A stretch of 64,000 nucleotides of DNA from Chromatiaceae bacterium (GTDB lineage Bacteria > Pseudomonadota > Gammaproteobacteria > Chromatiales > Chromatiaceae), in assembly GCA_016714645.1 (NCBI GenBank), contig JADKCI010000002.1, positions 868,001-932,000 on the forward strand. Reading direction: 5' to 3'. Within the stretch, counting starts at the first letter, position 1, and every line of letters begins with the position of its first letter. Below are positions 1 through 9,631 of this stretch, piece after piece. The notes beneath the pieces were generated by a model. That model ran no database searches. It saw only the letters and a program-made list of their open reading frames with translations, and had not been told where the DNA came from. The position numbers and the translations under genes are program-made.

Positions 1-1544
1 GACCCATCGCGGGTATGTATGGCGCCATCTTCGTGGGCTTCTTCGCCGCCCTGTTTGGCGGCACGCCCGCTCAGGTCTCGGGCCCCACGGGCCCCATGAC
101 GGTGGTCATGGCGGCGATCTTCACCCAATACACGGCGATGTTTCCAGACGATCCGGCGCGGGGCGCGGCCCTGGCCTTTACCGTGGTCATGCTGGGCGGG
201 TTATTCCAGATTCTGTTTGGCTTCCTCAGGATCGGCAAATTCATTGAGTTGGTGCCTCACCCGGTCGTTTCGGGCTTTATGAGCGGCATCGGGGTCATTA
301 TCATCCTCTTGCAACTGCCGCCCCTGCTGGGCTACCCCACCCAGGCCGGCCCCCTGGCCTCGGCGGAGGTCTTGCCGCTGGCCTTCGACCATATCGTTTT
401 CGACGCCGTCATCCTGGGCGCTACCTCCCTGGCCATTGTCCTGTTTCTGCCGAAGAAGATTGGACGCCTCATCCCCTCTCCCCTGGTGGCCCTCATCGTC
501 GGGACCCTGGTTTACATGCTGTTCCTGCGTGGTGGCAATGCCTCGATTCTTGGTCAGATTCCCACCGGTTTGCCGGAGCCCCGGATGCCGACTTTCGAGT
601 TCACCCTCTTGCCCATGATGCTCCAGTCCGCCCTGACCCTGGCGGCATTGGGGGCCATCGACTCCCTGCTGACCTCTCTGGTGGCGGACAACATCACCCG
701 CACTTATCACAAGTCGGACCGGGAACTCATCGGCCAGGGCATCGGCAATACCATCGCGGGATTGTTCGGCGGCCTACCCGGCGCGGGTGCCACCATGCGG
801 ACCGTGGTCAATGTCAAGTCGGGCGGTCAGACTCCCCTCTCCGGCGCCTTGCATTCGGTCGTCCTGCTGGCCATCGCCCTGGGCGCTGGCGCCCTGGCGA
901 GTAACATCCCCAATGCCGTGCTGGCGGGCATTCTCATCAAGGTCGGCATCGACATTATCGACTGGGACTATCTCAAGCACCTGCGCCATGCCCCCAAGGC
1001 TGGCGTGACCATGATGCTGGTGGTGCTGGTGATGACCGTTTTCGTCGATCTCATCATTGCCGTGGCCACGGGTATGGTCATGGCCAGCATGGTCTTCATG
1101 AAGCGCCATTCGGATCTGCAACTCCAGAGCATCAAGACCATCCGTGAGGTGGACGAGGACATCCCCTTGTCGCCGGAGGAGGCGGAAATTTTCCGGGCGG
1201 CCCAGGGCCGTATCCTCCTCGTCCATCTGGGTGGGCCCATGAGCTTTGGCGCCGCCAAGGGCATGGCGCGGCTCCTGGCCCAGTTCGACGAGTACGACAG
1301 CCTCATCCTAGAGTTGACCGACATGCCCCAGATCGACTTTACCGCCTCGCGCGCCCTCTTCGATATGGTGACGGACGCCAAGTCCATGGGGCGCGAGGTC
1401 TTTCTGGTCGGCACCCGCAAACCCGTCCAGGAGATGTTGACCAGGCAGGGCATCATCGCCGAGGTGCCCGCGGGCCATCGGGTCGAGAGGCGTCTGGTCG
1501 CCCTCCAGGAGGCCCAGCGCTTGTTGCGGGCGAAGCAGGCCTAG
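1..1544 (+). CDS. SulP family inorganic anion transporter, 5' end outside window
   Basis: This is an inner-membrane SulP/SLC26-type anion carrier (sulfate, bicarbonate or related anions). The reading frame is already open at the window edge and encodes the family signature around the first helices (SPAQ-like TPAQVSGPTGPMT), so the true start lies upstream. About ten hydrophobic segments follow. The last roughly 130 residues are a cytoplasmic STAS domain, visible from the segment GRILLVHLGGPMSFG through the final helix. The substrate cannot be read from sequence. The DedA gene starts 8 bases after the stop, so the two are probably co-transcribed. Confidence 0.9.
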   Translation, partial: PIAGMYGAIFVGFFAALFGGTPAQVSGPTGPMTVVMAAIFTQYTAMFPDDPARGAALAFTVVMLGGLFQILFGFLRIGKFIELVPHPVVSGFMSGIGVIIILLQLPPLLGYPTQAGPLASAEVLPLAFDHIVFDAVILGATSLAIVLFLPKKIGRLIPSPLVALIVGTLVYMLFLRGGNASILGQIPTGLPEPRMPTFEFTLLPMMLQSALTLAALGAIDSLLTSLVADNITRTYHKSDRELIGQGIGNTIAGLFGGLPGAGATMRTVVNVKSGGQTPLSGALHSVVLLAIALGAGALASNIPNAVLAGILIKVGIDIIDWDYLKHLRHAPKAGVTMMLVVLVMTVFVDLIIAVATGMVMASMVFMKRHSDLQLQSIKTIREVDEDIPLSPEEAEIFRAAQGRILLVHLGGPMSFGAAKGMARLLAQFDEYDSLILELTDMPQIDFTASRALFDMVTDAKSMGREVFLVGTRKPVQEMLTRQGIIAEVPAGHRVERRLVALQEAQRLLRAKQA

Positions 1545-1552
1545 ACCTGGGC

Positions 1553-2191
1553 ATGAGTATCGAAGCCGAAATTGCCTCCTCCCTGACGACCAATATCACC
1601 AGCGTCCAGCCGATTCTGGACCGCTACGGGCTGTGGGCCCTGTTCGTCAGTTGCTTGGTGGAGGGCTTTGGTATTCCGCTCCCGGGCGAGACCCTGCTGA
1701 TTGCCTGCGCCCTGAGTGCCGCGTCTGGCAACCTGGATCTCGCCAGCGTGCTCACGGTGGCCTGGGTGGGAACCCAACTGGGGGACATCATTGGCTTCCT
1801 CATTGGGGGGTGGGGCCTCAAGCGGTTGCTCAGGTCGGGGGCGGTTCAGGATCAGAAATTACGCAAGGCGGAGGCCCTCTTTTCCCGCTGGGGCATTGGC
1901 CTCCTCATGGTCGGCCGTTTCCTGGATGGTATTCGCCAAACCAGTAACATGGCCGCCGGTGTCCTGGAGATGCCCTGGTGGCGTTTTCTGCTCGGCACCC
2001 TGGTTGGCACTAGCCTGTGGGTGGGCACCTTCGGTCTGGGCGCCTATCTGCTGGAAGAGGATTTCCATGCCATTGTCGCCTTCCTGGAGCCCCTCGGGCC
2101 CTATGGACTGGCGATAACCGCCATCCTCCTGCTTGGCCTGATCTTCTATCTGATCAGGCGTGGGCGGCCGCAAGGGGCGGGGAAGTCATGA
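1553..2191 (+). CDS. DedA family membrane protein
   Basis: This 212-residue integral membrane protein belongs to the DedA/SNARE-associated family, whose members are thought to move lipid carriers such as undecaprenyl phosphate across the inner membrane and to affect envelope and proton homeostasis. Family features visible are the N-terminal re-entrant region with a conserved acidic residue (FGIPLPGETLL), the GRFLDGIRQ motif with its conserved arginines near the middle, and a C-terminal hydrophobic helix ending in basic residues. The length is usual for the family. It follows the SulP gene by 8 bases. The exact substrate is unknown. Confidence 0.88.
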   Translation: MSIEAEIASSLTTNITSVQPILDRYGLWALFVSCLVEGFGIPLPGETLLIACALSAASGNLDLASVLTVAWVGTQLGDIIGFLIGGWGLKRLLRSGAVQDQKLRKAEALFSRWGIGLLMVGRFLDGIRQTSNMAAGVLEMPWWRFLLGTLVGTSLWVGTFGLGAYLLEEDFHAIVAFLEPLGPYGLAITAILLLGLIFYLIRRGRPQGAGKS

Positions 2192-2227
2192 GACCTTGCG
2201 CCCCGCGCGGGGGAAACGACTTTTAGC

Positions 2228-2256
2228 TTGACGCCCGGAATTCCGCTTACTAAGAT
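2228..2256 (+). promoter_or_regulatory. Sigma-70 promoter of tRNA-Met
   Basis: A -35 element TTGACG (2228-2233) and a -10 element TAAGAT (2251-2256) are separated by 17 bases. The tRNA begins 13 bases after the -10 box, which fits a short-leader stable-RNA promoter. Confidence 0.7.
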
Positions 2257-2269
2257 GCCCTCTTATAAT

Positions 2270-2346
<77 letters not shown>

Positions 2347-2361
2347 AAACACGAGACAAAT

Positions 2362-2386
2362 AAGCCCCTTAATAGGGGCTTTTTTA
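2362..2386 (+). terminator. Rho-independent terminator after tRNA-Met
   Basis: A 7-bp stem AAGCCCC/GGGGCTT with a 6-base loop is followed by a T-tract. It lies 15 bases after the tRNA CCA end. Confidence 0.85.
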
Positions 2387-2506
2387 TATCTGTCCTCAAG
2401 GCATCGCCTGGTCTTCCCCTCATCAAAATCAGGGCCTTATCCCCTGGCTCACTCAAAACCCCCTGCGCGGGCGCCGAGCCAGGAATCCAGGGCCTCATCA
2501 TCTGGA

Positions 2507-4765
2507 GTGCCTGCCGTGGTTCGATCGAATCCCAGACTTGTCACTTGGCTTACCGGAGCGTTTGGGCTCTGGTCCATGGTAGGCCAGGCCAGCGCCACGG
2601 TTTTCTGCGTCAACAGCGCGGTCACCTTGCAAAACGAACTCCTCGGGGCCGCCGCTAACGGTCAGGACGACGAGATCCGGATCGTTCAGGGGGTCTATTC
2701 CGGCAACTTCGTCTATTCCAGTGGCGAGGCCAAGGCGATAGCGCTGCTGGGCGGCTACACGGAAGGCTGCGCCAGCCGTGCCCTTGACCCGACCAATACC
2801 ATCCTGGACGGCCAAGGGACCGGCAGGGTGCTGGCGCTGTTGGCGCCGGATGTGGCGGCGGAGTTCACCCTCGAGGGCCTTACCCTGATGAATGGCAAAG
2901 CCACTGCCGCGTCGGTCGATAATGGCGGTGGCCTACTGGCGAATGCCGGTACGGAGGGTCTGGTCACCGTCCGGCAGAGTCAGATTCTTAATAATACCGG
3001 AGCGGATGGGGGTGGCGCTTATCTGCGGGCGGGCATCCTCTCGCTCACCGGCAACCGCATTCATGATAACGAATCCCGCCAGGGTCATTATGGCGGCGGT
3101 GGCGCTATTGTTTTTGGCAGCGCGGATCTTAGCCATAACCGTATTCAGGGCAATAGCTCCACCCTTTGCGGTGGCGGCGTCCTGCTTTTTGCCAGCCATG
3201 CCATCTTGACCGAGAACCTCATTGAGGATAATTCCAGTTCGCGGGGTGGGGGCGTTTGCGCCTATAACCATTTCTCTATCACCCGACTGAACCACAACCG
3301 TATTAATAATAATCGTGCGAGCGAAGGTGGAGGCATTGCCCTTTATGCCCCCGATGGCGGTGCCGCCCTGCTGGTGGCCAACCAACTCCAGGGCAACAGC
3401 GCCGCCTCCCAGGGAGGCGGTGTTTGGGTTAGGGGCAGGCATCTTGACGTCACTTTTATTAACAACCGCTTGTTGGGAAATAGCGCCCCTGAAGGTGGGG
3501 GGCTTTACGGAAGGATGGCCGATGCCGGGACGATGCTCATTAACAATACCCTGAGTGATAATGAGTCACAGGCTGGCGGTGGGCTAAGTCTTTATCTCGA
3601 AGGACCGGAGACCGCGACAAGGGCCCAACTTTATAACAATCTCTTCTGGCATAACCAGGCGCAGGCTAACCACGGCGAGGATTTCAGGATCTTTAATAGC
3701 ACGGCCTCGCAAGTCACCCTGTTAGCCAACAACTTTAATTGGACACCCACGACGGGATTCTGGGTCAATTCGCCGGTTTATATTGACGCGAGCAATCTGA
3801 ATACCCTGGACCCGCAATTTGTTGATGCCGTGAGTGGGGACCTGCGCCTGCGGGCTGTTTCGCCCCTGATCGATGCCGGCTATCCCGTAACGCCCAATCT
3901 CCCCGCATTTGACCTCGGTGGCAAGCCCCGGGTGATGGCTGGTGGGGTCAATGTCGGAGCCTACGAGTCAGAGGGAAATGACCCGAGCCCCATCTTGACC
4001 CTGATACAGACGGGCAGCGGCAGTGGTCGTGTGACGAGCGACCCCGAGGGTATTGACTGCGTCGAGGGTAAGGGGGATTGCACCCAGGCTTACCCGATGG
4101 GCCAGGTGGTGACCCTCACCGCAACCCCGGCCGCTTCCTCTCGCTTCGAGGGATGGTCCGGGGCCTGTACGGGGGCCGATCCCACTTGTGAAGTCACCCT
4201 GGGGGCGATCCAGGGCGTCGGGGCCACCTTCTCGTCAACCCAACCCCTGTTGGACACTAGCCGGTCCGGTACGGGTAGTGACACCCTGACACCCCCGGAA
4301 CCCCTGGTGGTGTTCTCGGACAGCTTTGAGAGCACCGATTTCACCGGACGCTGGGTCCAGGATGGTCAGCATGACTGGTTTGTTTCCCCTCGGCGAGCCA
4401 CGGCCGGTAGCCGCTCGGCGGGGATTGATGGCCCCACTCGGGATGCGCAACTGACCTCTATCGAGATCAACCCTCAAGATGCCAGCATCGCCACCCTTAA
4501 ATTCGATTGGTTCATCGCCAGCAGCCTGGACTCGGGCGAATACCTGGCCTTCGATGTCTCTATCAATGGGGGCGGCACCTGGACCGAAATGGCGAGATTG
4601 AGCGGAAGCAGCAGTGCCAGTCCTACCGGGAACCTTTGGCATGGGGCCCAGATCGGACTGACGGGCCTGGTGGCCAGCGACAGATTGCGCCTGCGGTTTC
4701 GTGGGAACCTCTCAGCCTGGGACGAGGACGCGAATGTCGATAACCTCAGTGTGACCGTCCAGTAG
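2507..4765 (+). CDS. Secreted right-handed beta-helix repeat protein with C-terminal adhesion-type domains
   Basis: This is a 752-residue exported protein of unknown function. A signal peptide occupies about residues 1-30 (hydrophobic stretch ending QASA). Residues 120-420 contain repeated N-x-G/GGG turns (NNGGGL, GGGAYL, GGGVLL, RGGGVCAY, EGGGIAL, QGGGVWV), the pattern of a parallel beta-helix like polymorphic outer-membrane and pectate-lyase-like proteins. Around residues 500-580 is a bacterial repeat domain (VTLTATPA...FEGWSGACTG). The last 150 residues look like a beta-sandwich carbohydrate- or protein-binding module. The start is GTG at 2507. No catalytic residues are evident, so a surface or matrix adhesin role is inferred. 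The AT-richer codon use in the helix reflects many Asn codons. Confidence 0.75.
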   Translation: MPAVVRSNPRLVTWLTGAFGLWSMVGQASATVFCVNSAVTLQNELLGAAANGQDDEIRIVQGVYSGNFVYSSGEAKAIALLGGYTEGCASRALDPTNTILDGQGTGRVLALLAPDVAAEFTLEGLTLMNGKATAASVDNGGGLLANAGTEGLVTVRQSQILNNTGADGGGAYLRAGILSLTGNRIHDNESRQGHYGGGGAIVFGSADLSHNRIQGNSSTLCGGGVLLFASHAILTENLIEDNSSSRGGGVCAYNHFSITRLNHNRINNNRASEGGGIALYAPDGGAALLVANQLQGNSAASQGGGVWVRGRHLDVTFINNRLLGNSAPEGGGLYGRMADAGTMLINNTLSDNESQAGGGLSLYLEGPETATRAQLYNNLFWHNQAQANHGEDFRIFNSTASQVTLLANNFNWTPTTGFWVNSPVYIDASNLNTLDPQFVDAVSGDLRLRAVSPLIDAGYPVTPNLPAFDLGGKPRVMAGGVNVGAYESEGNDPSPILTLIQTGSGSGRVTSDPEGIDCVEGKGDCTQAYPMGQVVTLTATPAASSRFEGWSGACTGADPTCEVTLGAIQGVGATFSSTQPLLDTSRSGTGSDTLTPPEPLVVFSDSFESTDFTGRWVQDGQHDWFVSPRRATAGSRSAGIDGPTRDAQLTSIEINPQDASIATLKFDWFIASSLDSGEYLAFDVSINGGGTWTEMARLSGSSSASPTGNLWHGAQIGLTGLVASDRLRLRFRGNLSAWDEDANVDNLSVTVQ

Positions 4766-6114
4766 CGCTTGTGAAGGGGTATAGTCCGGCGTGGTTTGGC
4801 CACCCACCTTGGTACGGATCGCAACGTAGCTAATGAACAACAGAAGTCGGATTTCCCCCCTAACCCTCTCGGCCATGATGTTGCTGGTGTTGTCCGGCCT
4901 GGTGCCTCTTCCCGACAGCCTCCCCACCGCGGAAGCGGCCCAGAAAAGACCGCGCGTGGGCCTGGTGCTGGGCGGGGGTGGTGCGCGCGGCCTGTCGCAT
5001 GTCGGGGTATTGAAGGTGCTGGAGGAGTTGCGGGTGCCGATCGACTGCATCGCGGGCACCAGCATGGGCTCCATCATCGGGGGTCTCTATGCCTCGGGCA
5101 TGACCCCCGAGAAGATGGACGAGACCTTGGGCGGGATCAATTGGCCCCAGGTGTTTACCGATGGCCCCCCGCGCGCCGATCTACCCTTCCGCGCCAAGCA
5201 GGAACAGCGGGTCTTGCTGACGAACAAGGGGGTGGGCATCAAGGATGGCAGGCTGCAGTTGCCCCTGGGTTTGTTGCAGGGTCAAAACCTCTCGCTGCTG
5301 TTGGAGGAGCTGACCCTGCCCGCGGCCGATGTCCGGGATTTCGATGATCTCAAGGTGCCTTACCGGGCCGTCGCCACCGATCTGGCCACCGGCAAGGCCG
5401 TGGTGCTGGACTCGGGTGGATTATCCCGGGCCATGCGCGCCAGCATGTCCATCCCAAGTGCCCTGGTGCCGGTCCAAATGGATGGCAAGTTGCTGGCCGA
5501 TGGTGGCATGGCGGATAACGTGCCGGTGGACGTGGCGCGCAAACTGTGCAAACCCGATGTCATCATCGCGGTGGATGTGGGCGCGCCTCTGGTCGCAACC
5601 CAGGACCTGACCTCGGTGCTGTCGATCACCGAGCAACTCGCGGGCTTTTTGACCGTCCGCAATACCGAGGTCCAACTCGCTACCCTGGGACCCCGGGATA
5701 TTCTGATCAAACCGGATCTCAAGGATATTTCCAGTATCGATTTTGAAAAATTCGCGGAGGCGGTCGCGGTGGGTTATGCCGCGGCCAAGGCCCAGTTGAC
5801 TCCTCTGAGCCGGCTCTCCCTGGCGCCCGAGGCCTTTGAGGCCTTTCTGGCCGCCCGGCCGGACCTGCCTGAGAAGAATCATCCCGTCATCGACTTCATT
5901 CGTATCGAGAACGAGACCCGCTTGTCGGACCAGGTCATCGAACAGCAAATCGGTCTCAAGCCGGGAGACCACCTCGACCCGGAACAGCTCAATCGTGATC
6001 TCAATGTGATCTATGGCATGGGCGACTTTCAGGAGGTCGACTATTCCTTGGTCAGGGAAAACGGCAAGACCGGCCTGGTGGTCGAGACCAAAAAGAAATA
6101 TATCGGTGACAATA

Positions 6115-6133
6115 GAGCCAATTGCAAAATTGC
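6115..6133 (+). repeat. Left terminal inverted repeat of the 3.5-kb insertion
   Basis: Reads GAGCCAATTGCAAAATTGC. It matches the reverse complement of 9613-9631 at 17 of 19 positions. Confidence 0.85.
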
Positions 6134-6301
6134 CGGTAGCGGTGGGGCCGAAGAGAGAGAAGGGGCGAGAACGGCTGTTTCTTGCCCCTTGCAGGGTCCG
6201 TCAGGTCATATTCCACTATATCAGCATGGTGTTATTCGATTTCCAGGCCATCGGGAGACCCCGCCGAAGGGCGTTTGCCACTTCGTCGGGAGGCGTGGCG
6301 G

Positions 6302-7429
6302 CTAATTGAGCAGGCGCAAGAGCTGCTCGGCGGCAATCACCAGGATACCGAACATCAAATGGGTGTAGACCTTGGGGCGCCGCACGCGCACATGGCGTCC
6401 ACCGTGGTTGTCCTTCAACAGGCTGTTGACCCGCTCTGCCTGGCTGCGGGCCTGGTAGCGCTCCGCTTCATGCGGCGCAAATTCGATCTTCTCCCCCCGT
6501 CGGGCATTGTGGTCGATCAACGGTACGTGCCCCTCTTGGCGGGACACCGCACGGATGACCCCACTGCAATAGGCAGAGTCGGCCAGATCGTAGCGGTAGG
6601 TGACCCGCTCACCGGTCACGCGCATCAGCGGGATCGCCGCTTGGCTGTCATGCAGTGAGGCCGAGGTCAGAATCGCCGTCACCGGGATGTCGCCGTCCGC
6701 GGTGTCGATAGGCAATTTGTAGCCAGTCCAGGTCTCCTTGAAGCCCTTACTGTTCTTCTTGCTGCCCACGTCGCAGGCGGTGGGTAGCTGCGCCAGGCTC
6801 TCCGCCGCGCTTTGGCCCACCTGCTGCTCAATGACGGTCAGCTCCTTGGGTCGCTGCTCCCCCTGGCGCGGGCGCCCGCGTTTCTTGGCCGACGCGGGCA
6901 CCGGTTCGGATACGACCGCCGCCGCCTTGGGGACGGGCTTCTCCCGCGCCTCGATCTCGGTCGAATCCCGGGCGATGTGCCCAATGATCTGGTCGCCCAA
7001 CTGGGCGCGGATCAGCGCCTCGTGGACCCGCGCCGGCAACGCCCAGGCGGTGAATTCCGCAAAGACGCGCGAGAAGCGCGAGGCATCAGGGATGGCGTGA
7101 CACCGCTCGAAGCCGCAAATCCGCCGCAGCGCCCGATCCACCTTGAGGCGGTCAATCAGGGCCTCAGTGGTCGGCAGGTCCAGCACCGCCTTGGCAACGA
7201 AGGCCCGTGCCAAGGCCACCCGATCCTGCGGCGGACGCCCGACGAACCCGCGACTGGAGGGGATGAAGCAATCGATCTCCGTGAACTCCAGTACCCGGAT
7301 CACCTTCTCCAGCGCCGGACTCAGCGCCAAGCGGTCCTCCTGCCGCAGAAAGGGACACAGTCCGTGCTGAAGGTGGTTCCAGAATTGCGATAGGCGGGAC
7401 TTCTGACCTTTACACATACTTGAGTCCAT
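6302..7429 (-). CDS. DDE transposase (IS4/IS5-like superfamily)
   Basis: This is a transposase of about 375 residues with an N-terminal DUF772-like domain (GRPPQDRVALARAFVAKAV, region 60-120) and a DDE catalytic fold. The likely acidic triad is Asp in ARDSTEIE, Asp in DLADSAY and Glu in QAERVNSLLKD near the C-terminus. The start at 7429 is chosen because it is preceded by GAAAGGA and lies 7 bases after the stop of the upstream pseudogene. An alternative ATG is at 7417. The frame is intact, so the gene may still be active. It lies 187 bases from the left end of the insertion. Confidence 0.85.
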   Translation of the reverse strand: MDSSMCKGQKSRLSQFWNHLQHGLCPFLRQEDRLALSPALEKVIRVLEFTEIDCFIPSSRGFVGRPPQDRVALARAFVAKAVLDLPTTEALIDRLKVDRALRRICGFERCHAIPDASRFSRVFAEFTAWALPARVHEALIRAQLGDQIIGHIARDSTEIEAREKPVPKAAAVVSEPVPASAKKRGRPRQGEQRPKELTVIEQQVGQSAAESLAQLPTACDVGSKKNSKGFKETWTGYKLPIDTADGDIPVTAILTSASLHDSQAAIPLMRVTGERVTYRYDLADSAYCSGVIRAVSRQEGHVPLIDHNARRGEKIEFAPHEAERYQARSQAERVNSLLKDNHGGRHVRVRRPKVYTHLMFGILVIAAEQLLRLLN

Positions 7430-7436
7430 TCCTTTC

Positions 7437-9418
7437 TCACGAAGTATCCTCCGGCGGCGGCCGCAAATACCCCGGCGGATACTCATCGCGCCAGCTCGCC
7501 CGCTCCTCCGGGCGATAGATCAGATACCTCTCGATCGCCACGTCCAGCTTCTGCAAGCCATGCCACAGCACCTCCGTCCCCGGGTGGCCATCGCGCGCGC
7601 CATACCAGCGCACCCGCTCCTGGGCCTCGGCCAGGGTGGTGGTGGCGACGTTGGTCAGCAACAGCCAGTCCACCCCGTCGACCCCCGGGGGCGGGGCCGC
7701 TTCGCGCAGCAACACCGCCCACAGCGCCAGCGGGCTTTCTTTAAGATTCCCGGGCGGTTTGAGCGTCACCGGCCCACAGCGCAGCGCCAGCTCCGCGGTG
7801 CGCGCCGCTTGCGCGCCGCGGCGCGGCAGTACCAGGGCGAGGCGCCCCGCCACCTCCAGACCGCCCAGGTGGTCCCACAACGGGGTCAGCCCCTCAGCGC
7901 TCATCACCTGGCGCTGCCGGCCGCGGTTGGCCCGCACCAGCAGGCGCGGGCTGGCGGGATCACGCGCCAGGGCGAAGAGTTCGAACAGGTCGGCCTCGCG
8001 GTCACCGATACTCACCAGGGTGGTGTGCGGCACCTGGGGGCGATCGCCTGCAGGGGTGCGGTAGGCTGCCAGCCACTTGCCGCTTTCCCGCACCTCGGGT
8101 TCCCGGCGGGTCTGATGTTGGTCGGGGTCACGCGCCCAGCACGCGGCGCTCACCACCCCAAGGGCACGCCCTCGGGGGTGAAGGCGTGGCTGTTATGCAG
8201 CACCAGGCCGACGGGGCCGCCGTCGGTCTTGTTCCCGATCGGCCCCAGCCCCGCCGTATCGGGATGGCCGGTGTAGTTGAGCGAGGTCGTGTCCTGGGGC
8301 ACCAGCACCAGGGGCTGGGCGCCCATCCGGGCGATCACCGCCTCCCGGTGGGCGCCGAGTATGACGTGCATGTTGATCCGCGGGTTGCCAAAGAAACGAT
8401 AGGCCGCGACCGTCCGGGCGCGGTCGGCGCAGCGGCGGGTGAGACTCCGGGACTGGACGTCGCCCCAGAAGTCCGCGGCCAGATGATACAGGCGGTGTTT
8501 GAGACGGGCATCCCAGACTTTGAGGCCACCAAATTCTTCCTCGGTCCAGTCGGCCGGCGTACTGGGGCGCTCGGCGGGCAGCCGTGCGGGCCCCTGGCGC
8601 AGCCGCTGGCGGGCATCATCCGCCAGGGGCGCACCCACAGGGCCTTCGGTACGCCGTCCCGGCGGCCGGCGCTGTGGCCGATGCATTCCCAGCCGGCGGC
8701 GGCGTAGCAGGTGCCGGCATAGTCGGGATGGACGAAGGTCTCCAGCAGCAGGGGCCGCACGCCATAGCGGGCTTCCCAGTCCGCCGGCAAACGGCGGGCC
8801 AGCTGGCCCAAGAGATGGGAGGCCAGGTGGGGTACGCGTACCCCAGGCAAGATCAGGAAGCGGGCATTGGCGACGACCCGGGCGAGGTTACCGCGGCGGG
8901 TGGCCTCGTTCCAGCCGATCCAGTGGTCGCGATCCTGGAGGGCAAAGCTGGCCGCTTGGCAGGCGGCGGCGCCCAGGTCGCCGTGGGCGGAGCGGAAGAG
9001 GTAGCGCAGTTGGGCGCCGCACAGGGGTTTATCGCCCAGGGGTGCTGGACCATGAGTTGGTGGTAGGTGTCGCGTTCCGCGGCGGTGTCCACCACCACGA
9101 GGTCGATGGGACCCAGGGCGGCCAGGTCGCCCGTTACTTCAGCCACCGGCAGCGGCGCTGGCGCCACCGTGGCGGGTGCCGGGCGGGGGCCGGCGGGAAA
9201 GGGTGTCGCCACGGGCAGCGTCACGGCGCCGCGCCGGTGGAGCTCGGCCAGCGCGCGGCGGGCGCTGCCCAGGCAGCGTTGGCCCTGGGCATTGGTCCAG
9301 TTCAGCCAGTCACACACCCGTTCCGCCAGGGCGCGGCGGCTGAGGGCGGCTCCTGACCGACGGTGGCCATGATGCGCTCGCGTAGGGGGGTGTCAAACCA
9401 TTGGCCACAGACTCTCAT
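7437..9418 (-). pseudogene. Decayed fusion of a DruA-like (DUF4338) domain to a Tn5-like transposase
   Basis: Joining frames across single-base lesions gives one protein. An N-terminal DUF4338-type domain (EVTGDLAALGPIDLVVVD, then GDKPLCGAQLRYL, ARFLILPGVRVPHLASH, ETFVHPDYAGTCYAAAGW) is followed by a Tn5-like DNA-binding domain (WTEEEFGGLKVWDARL...RFFGNP) and a DDE domain (VPQDTTSLNYTGH, then SIGDREADLFEL). The frames change near 9346, 9045, 8636 and 8155, each explained by one missing base in a C or G run. After AQERVRWY the sequence jumps to the extreme C-terminal GARDGHPGTEVLWHGLQ motif, so the stretch with the third catalytic acidic residue appears deleted. It is almost certainly inactive. 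DruA is known from the Druantia defence system, but here the domain is part of a transposase architecture. Confidence 0.75.
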
Positions 9419-9612
9419 GGCCGGGGAGCGTAGCGGCCGGGCGGCGCGGAGTCAAGTGTGTGTAGGGATCAGGCGGGACTTGCAGGTAGTATTCATGTCG
9501 GGTATCGAAATGAATCGTTGCTAACCGTTTCATTTTAGCAGCCTTTCGCTGGCGATACCCGCTCTTCCTCCCTCTTTTGCTATCCCTGCGGGACGAAAAA
9601 TCCCTGCAACGC

Positions 9613-9631
9613 GCGATTTTGCAATTGGCTT
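9613..9631 (-). repeat. Right terminal inverted repeat of the 3.5-kb insertion
   Basis: Reads GCGATTTTGCAATTGGCTT on the plus strand, the complement of the left repeat apart from the terminal base and one internal base. It is followed by the second AATA copy. Confidence 0.85.

Larger units (their letters stand above)
6115..9631. mobile_element. 3,517-bp insertion carrying two transposase genes, 4-bp target duplication
   Basis: The ends are near-perfect inverted repeats (left starting GAGCCAATTGCAAAAT, right ending in its complement with one mismatch at the first base). The tetranucleotide AATA flanks both sides (6111-6114 and 9632-9635), and removing the element with one copy restores the host reading frame exactly. 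Inside are an intact DDE transposase gene and the remnant of a larger DruA-like/Tn5-like transposase, both on the minus strand. Which transposase owns the outer repeats is unresolved. Either one element inserted into another, or the two genes travelled together. The family is not assigned. Confidence 0.85.
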
